A DNA stretch of 34,413 nucleotides from positions 1 through 34,413 of the forward strand of contig CAKVBK010000008.1 in NCBI GenBank assembly GCA_934725285.1. The letters are read 5' to 3'. This document shows, piece after piece, positions 32,101 to 34,413 of the stretch. The notes under the pieces are model-generated. The model worked only from the letters and a program-made list of their open reading frames with translations. It searched no databases and was not told where the DNA came from. Origin of the DNA: an uncultured Bacteroidales bacterium (GTDB lineage Bacteria > Bacteroidota > Bacteroidia > Bacteroidales > UBA932). Every line of letters begins with the position of its first letter. Position 1 is the stretch's first letter. The translations under genes were made by a program, and so were the position numbers.

Positions 32101-32421
32101 GTTCAGGCTGAAAGACTCAGCGAGCTGGAGAGTGACATCCGTGAAGGTCACGGTCTGGTAGCCAAGGCAGCTTACCTCAACCTTGTAAGGGCCGCCTGAA
32201 CGCATACCGTTGATCGCATAACGACCTTCGGCGTTGACAACAGCGTAGTACTGTGTACCCGATGGGGTGTGAACCGCAACCACTGCGGCGCCAGGAACCG
32301 GGGCTCCATTGGCATCGGTGACCTTACCGTTCAGTGAGGACGTGGTCACCTGCGCGAAAGCCGTGATTCCGACAAGGACTGCAGCCAAAGCGGCAAATCC
32401 CTTTTTGAGTAATTGAACCAT
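29125..32421 (-). CDS. Oar-like TonB-dependent outer-membrane receptor
   Basis: A 1098-residue outer-membrane protein. Signal peptide to about residue 23 (ITAFA, then Q), a carboxypeptidase-regulatory-like domain at about 28-110 ('SLNGKVTDANGAPVPGAAVV'), a TonB-box-like EAVVV at about 119, a plug domain ('ISIDAIEELQVVISPYDVRQ', 'GGGVNAITKSGTNTFKGSAY') and a beta barrel ending in 'VGIKYMFN'. The plug sequence is of the Oar type (Myxococcus Oar is linked to export and uptake of a protease) rather than SusC, and no SusD gene is adjacent; the partner is a BACON/OB lipoprotein. The substrate is unknown. It would depend on ExbB/ExbD and a TonB, candidates for which are encoded in this window. Confidence 0.9.
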   Translation of the reverse strand: MVQLLKKGFAALAAVLVGITAFAQVTTSSLNGKVTDANGAPVPGAAVVAVHTPSGTQYYAVVNAEGRYAINGMRSGGPYKVEVSCLGYQTVTFTDVTLQLAESFSLNAWLKDDSQMLSEAVVVSSANSKFSVEKTGAATNINNAQIEALPTVSRSITDVTRLSPYGGNGMSFAGTDGRTANFTVDGANFNNNFGLSEKLPGGGSPISIDAIEELQVVISPYDVRQTDFIGGGVNAITKSGTNTFKGSAYVYHRNENMRGNTVDGTEISGARDKDRNTTYGFTFGGPVIKNKLFFFVNAEYSQTPSVAVRWRASENGVGNASKYLSYASVSDMEKVSNHVKDKYGYDTGSFTDFPSDESNAKILARLDWNINDANHLAVRYNYTNNTSWFGPNASSMDGGTRSAYGRTSLYSMAFANSMYSMNNLVHSVSVDLNSRISDNLSNQFLATFSKLDDVRGTNSSEFPFIDIQDGTGTNTQYMSLGYELFTWNNAVHNTIANIKDDVTYYVGSHKITAGLSYEYQMADNAYMRNGTGYYRYSSVDDFVNGAAPEVVCLTYGYDGEKNPAARVQFSKVGLYAQDDWNPTENFKLTYGLRLDGLFFNNSDLMTNNAILGLDYYDSDNNVRHIDTGKWPSAGITVSPRVGFKWDVFNDKSLTLRGGSGLFMGRLPLVFFTNMPTNSGMVQYQAQINAKNAEKMGFTMDAFKGGLVTDASGKATTQALLDKLYSLGYPKTISPEDGTVPSSIAAVDSKFKMPQVWKTSLAVDYQLPVSFPFTVTAEGIFNKTVNGVMMSDWSMLPAEGFARWNGADNRPVFPATFRNTTKAFVLENTSKGYGYSANVTVNMRPIESLSLMAAYTHTASKEITGMPGSNAESAFTYVPTVAGPNNIKLHNSEYVTPDRIVASATHHDKSGNHYSLIYEAWRGGYNYSYMLANDMNGDGYSYDALYIPTDKQVADGEFRFASEGDRDRFMEYVHNDKYLSKHQGEYAEAYSVYSPWVHRLDVSYKHDFKLNIGKTTNTLQLSVDIKNILNLFNSSWGVSKYMNPDLNSGRILKYETTDSQGYPVFSTPSAVTSDVKTFVPYTAIGQCWYASVGIKYMFN

Positions 32422-32587
32422 AGATTTGTTAATAATGAAGTATTGAATTAAACGTTATTCCTGCACCTATCAATCATCTTGCGAAATTAACACTTTTTCT
32501 TCGGTTCAGAAAATATAATTTAGTTACATTACGATTACGATTGAAAATTGTAAGGTTTTATTCACGGAAACATATTCGCCGTAGGAT
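32422..32587. other. Intergenic region between the receptor operon and the metK leader
   Basis: AT-rich leader of the minus-strand receptor operon plus flanking DNA. A near-match to a minus-strand -7 box (TAATTTCG, one mismatch) lies near 32480-32490. A short tandem TTACGA repeat is near 32529-32540. No gene seen. Confidence 0.4.
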
Positions 32588-32617
32588 TTTGGATATTCAA
32601 AAAAAGTAGTACCTTTG
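32588..32617 (+). promoter_or_regulatory. -33/-7 promoter for metK
   Basis: TTTG (32588-32591), an 18-base spacer, then TACCTTTG (32610-32617). The expected start is near 32624, just before the riboswitch candidate. Confidence 0.75.
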
Positions 32618-32627
32618 CATCCGGAAA

Positions 32628-32680
32628 ATGTGGAGAGATTTGCCTGCTTGCAACCACACTAAAAAATGCTAAAAATTTTC
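32628..32680 (+). ncRNA. SAM-II-like riboswitch in the metK leader
   Basis: A 53-base region resembling the SAM-II aptamer. P1 is TGTGG (32629-32633) with CCACA (32654-32658). Its loop carries GATTT (32637-32641) and CTTGCAA (32647-32653). The 3' side has A-rich sequence and GCTAAAAA (32668-32675). These conserved blocks (GAUUU..CC.., CUUGCA, ..GCUAAA) occur in the same order and at similar spacing as in SAM-II RNAs as I remember them. The pseudoknot partner strand could not be assigned with certainty. Its position, between promoter and metK and followed by a terminator, fits feedback control of SAM synthesis. Confidence 0.7.
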
Positions 32681-32700
32681 ATATTGTGTTTTTGGTGTCG

Positions 32701-32736
32701 CTCCACGTATTCCGCATACGTTGGAGTTTTTTATTT
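32701..32736 (+). terminator. Riboswitch-controlled attenuator before metK
   Basis: CTCCACGTAT (32701-32710) pairs with ATACG-(t)-TGGAG (32716-32726, one bulged T) over a 5-base loop, followed by TTTTTTATTT. It stands 110 bases before the metK start. Its 5' arm CTCCACGT is also complementary to ATGTGGAG (32628-32635), the 5' strand of riboswitch P1. Confidence 0.85.
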
Positions 32737-32742
32737 CCGCTT

Positions 32743-32769
32743 GGTGCGCACTTGAGATAGAGTGTCACC
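32743..32769 (+). promoter_or_regulatory. Leader hairpin between attenuator and metK
   Basis: GGTG-(c)-GCACT (32743-32752) pairs with AGTGT-CACC (32761-32769) around an 8-base loop. No T-run follows. Role unknown; it may only shape the leader. Confidence 0.4.
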
Positions 32770-32835
32770 TTGAAAACAGAGCCAGCGAGCATGCGACCAT
32801 AGCGGGATGATTGAAAATTATAAATATAACACATT

Positions 32836-34146
32836 ATGAATTACCTATTTACAAGCGAGTCCGTCTCCGAAGGCCATCCGGACAAGGTGGCCGATCAGAT
32901 TTCGGACGCTGTCCTGGACGAGTTTCTCCGCCAGGATCCAGAGTCAAAAGTGGCCTGCGAGACTTTCTGCTCGACGGGTCTCGTCGTCATCGGCGGCGAA
33001 GTGCGCTCCGACGAGGCTTACGTTGACGTTCAGAAGGTTGTGCGCGGCGTGATCAACCGCATCGGCTACAACAAGGCCGACTACATGTTCGACGGCAACT
33101 CCTGCGGAGTCCTCTCCGAAATCCACGAGCAGAGCCAGGACATCAACCGTGGCGTGGTGCGCGAAAACCCTGAGGACCAGGGAGCCGGCGACCAGGGCAT
33201 GATGTTCGGCTACGCCTGCCGGGACACCGAGGACTATATGCCTCTGCCTCTGTACCTCTCGCAGACCGCCCTCCAGGTGCTTGCGGACATCCGCCACAAC
33301 ACCCCGGAGCTGATGCCTTACCTGAGGCCCGACTCAAAGTCCCAGTTCACCATTGAATATGACGAATCGCACCACCCGGTGCGCGTCCACACGATCGTCA
33401 TCTCGACCCAGCACGACGACTTCGTGGCCGAAGAGCTTGGGAATATATCCTACGCCGAGGCCGTCCGTCAGTTCGGTCAGGACAAGGTGGACCAGGCGAT
33501 GCACGACAAGATCGAGGCTGATGTCAGGAATATCCTCCTGCCGAAGTTGAAGGCTGCGCTGAATCCTCAGACAGCGGCACTGTTCAAGGGCGATTTCATC
33601 CTGCACGTCAATCCGACCGGTAAATTCGTGATCGGCGGCCCTGCGGGAGACACCGGCCTCACCGGCCGAAAGATCATCGTGGACACCTACGGCGGCAAGG
33701 GTGCGCACGGCGGCGGAGCGTTCTCCGGCAAGGACCCGAGCAAGGTGGACCGCTCTGCGGCCTACGCGGCAAGGCACATAGCTAAGAATATGGTCGCGGC
33801 TGGAGTCGCCCAGGAGATGCTTGTACAAGTCGCCTACGCCATCGGTGTGGCAAGGCCTGTGAGCATATTCGTGGACACTTATGGCACGGGCATCGTGCCT
33901 GACGCGCAGATCGCCCGCAAGATCGAGGAACTCTTCGACCTCCGCCCGGCCGCGATCATCCGCAAGTTCGAACTCAAGAATCCGATCTACGAGCCGACAG
34001 CAGCCTACGGCCACTTCGGCCGTAAGCCGTACACCAAGTCCGTAAAAGTCGGCAAGCCCGGCCACCAGACCGACAAGCTCGTCCAGTTCTTCGGCTGGGA
34101 GAAGCTCGATGCCGTAGATGCCATCAAGAAAGCTTTCGGACTCTAA
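32836..34146 (+). CDS. metK: S-adenosylmethionine synthetase
   Basis: A 436-residue enzyme that makes SAM from methionine and ATP. Family marks: '[20 protein letters not shown]' at about 6-25, with the ATP-binding His and Asp; '[12 protein letters not shown]' at about 117-128; and the P-loop-like '[19 protein letters not shown]' near 294-312. The protein is some 50 residues longer than the E. coli enzyme, which I recall as normal for Bacteroidetes. The start at 32836 gives [17 protein letters not shown]. Transcribed alone from its own promoter through a SAM-II-like riboswitch and attenuator; high SAM should lower expression. Confidence 0.97.
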   Translation: MNYLFTSESVSEGHPDKVADQISDAVLDEFLRQDPESKVACETFCSTGLVVIGGEVRSDEAYVDVQKVVRGVINRIGYNKADYMFDGNSCGVLSEIHEQSQDINRGVVRENPEDQGAGDQGMMFGYACRDTEDYMPLPLYLSQTALQVLADIRHNTPELMPYLRPDSKSQFTIEYDESHHPVRVHTIVISTQHDDFVAEELGNISYAEAVRQFGQDKVDQAMHDKIEADVRNILLPKLKAALNPQTAALFKGDFILHVNPTGKFVIGGPAGDTGLTGRKIIVDTYGGKGAHGGGAFSGKDPSKVDRSAAYAARHIAKNMVAAGVAQEMLVQVAYAIGVARPVSIFVDTYGTGIVPDAQIARKIEELFDLRPAAIIRKFELKNPIYEPTAAYGHFGRKPYTKSVKVGKPGHQTDKLVQFFGWEKLDAVDAIKKAFGL

Positions 34147-34217
34147 TAAATATTTTCTCCAGAAGCATTTTGTCTTGTTTCATGTATTTTGCTTGATAAT
34201 GTCAGCATCGCGGACAG

Positions 34218-34273
34218 AAGAAAAGTCATTCCCGAATTTTTGTAACGTGAAAAATTCGGGAATGACTTTTCTT
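34218..34273. repeat. 24-bp perfect inverted repeat downstream of metK
   Basis: Arms 34218-34241 and 34250-34273 are perfectly complementary over 24 bp, with the 8-base loop GTAACGTG. The outer part of the stem is A/T-rich (AAGAAAAG / CTTTTCTT), so it could act as a bidirectional terminator for metK and the minus-strand gene to the right. The length and perfection exceed an ordinary terminator. Confidence 0.9.
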
Positions 34274-34298
34274 TGGCCGCCTCCGCACAATGTCGCTC

Positions 34299-34324
34299 CG
34301 GCACTTCGACAAGTTCAGTGGCCG
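34299..34324. repeat. Palindromic element, copy 2 (loop TCGACAAGTTC)
   Basis: Stem CGG-CACT / AGTG-(g)-CCG around an 11-base loop, with one bulged base in the 3' arm, the same plan as the copy inside ispH. Extragenic, 14 bases from the stop of the partial minus-strand gene. Confidence 0.7.
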
Positions 34325-34337
34325 AAATGGGCTTGTT

Positions 34338-34413
34338 TTACGGTCTTAGACACCCTATCGGAACAACATATACCCCATCCTTGCGTTGATAGGCAAACTG
34401 CCCCACCCCAATC
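34338..34413 (-). CDS. C-terminal end of an unrecognised gene (partial)
   Basis: The last 24 codons of a minus-strand frame entering from the right edge and stopping at 34338-34340; it reads '...QFAYQRKDGVYVVPIGCLRP'. The balanced composition and alternating hydrophobic pattern look like real protein, but 24 codons are too few to name a family. It follows the palindromic element and the long inverted repeat, a setting typical of accessory DNA. Confidence 0.4.
   Translation of the reverse strand, partial: IGVGQFAYQRKDGVYVVPIGCLRP

Noticed and set aside
33334..34065. A 243-codon minus-strand open frame opposite metK
   Set aside because: Shadow of metK, a common result of GC-rich third positions.
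1..34413. tRNA, rRNA genes, CRISPR arrays
   Set aside because: Looked for T-loop-like GGTTCGAxTCC sequences, rRNA landmarks and evenly spaced repeats on both strands; none found by eye.

Overview
The window looks like a chromosomal segment of a Bacteroidales-type Bacteroidetes genome of moderately high GC content. The evidence is: TAnnTTTG promoter boxes with almost no Shine-Dalgarno sequences, an exbB-X-exbD-exbD cluster whose ExbB carries a signal peptide, an Oar-type TonB-dependent receptor with a BACON/OB-fold lipoprotein partner, DUF4476- and Rpn-type proteins, and housekeeping genes (queA, asnS, efp, metK) with Bacteroidetes-like sequences. Genus cannot be fixed by eye; an Alistipes- or UBA932-like lineage is only a guess. 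Most of the window is core genome. The accessory-looking parts are 26.1-27.6 kb and the last 200 bases.

Layout. 1-1.0 kb: two exported proteins on the minus strand (a partial alpha/beta hydrolase and a DUF4476 protein). 1.1-2.5 kb: a small membrane protein and a BASS-family transporter. 2.5-5.9 kb: a tight minus-strand run pyrE > SRPBCC protein > NSUN/RsmF-type rRNA methyltransferase > TPR protein, divergent from a Nudix hydrolase across face-to-face promoters. 6.7-9.0 kb: queA convergent with dprA. 9.2-11.1 kb: tatD overlapping ansA. 11.2-13.5 kb: exbB, a 4-TM protein and two exbD genes, closed by a strong terminator. 13.6-22.3 kb: asnS, udk, a TonB-like protein, a DUF3352-like membrane-anchored protein, an acyl-CoA synthetase, dCMP deaminase and a CtpA-type S41 protease. 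22.2-23.4 kb: a convergent, overlapping NtrC-family regulator that lacks a DNA-binding domain. 23.6-25.3 kb: cmk-ispH. 25.3-26.1 kb: efp with a palindrome over its promoter. 26.4-27.6 kb: an Rpn-type nuclease followed by an IS66 tnpB fragment. 27.6-32.4 kb: the Oar-like receptor and lipoprotein operon. 32.6-34.1 kb: metK behind a probable SAM-II riboswitch and terminator. 34.2-34.4 kb: a 24-bp perfect inverted repeat, a palindromic repeat and the tail of an unknown gene.

How the parts connect. ExbB/ExbD/ExbD and the TonB-like protein could energise TonB-dependent receptors such as the Oar-like one. The most notable signals are: (i) a SAM-II-like aptamer before metK with a complete terminator/antiterminator logic visible in the sequence; (ii) a roughly 35-residue in-frame insertion in ispH containing a palindromic element whose second copy, at 34.3 kb, has a compensatory stem change; (iii) a 9-bp palindrome spanning the efp promoter; and (iv) the IS66 relic abutting the Rpn gene. 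No tRNA, rRNA or CRISPR array was seen. All calls were made by reading; no searches or folding were run.
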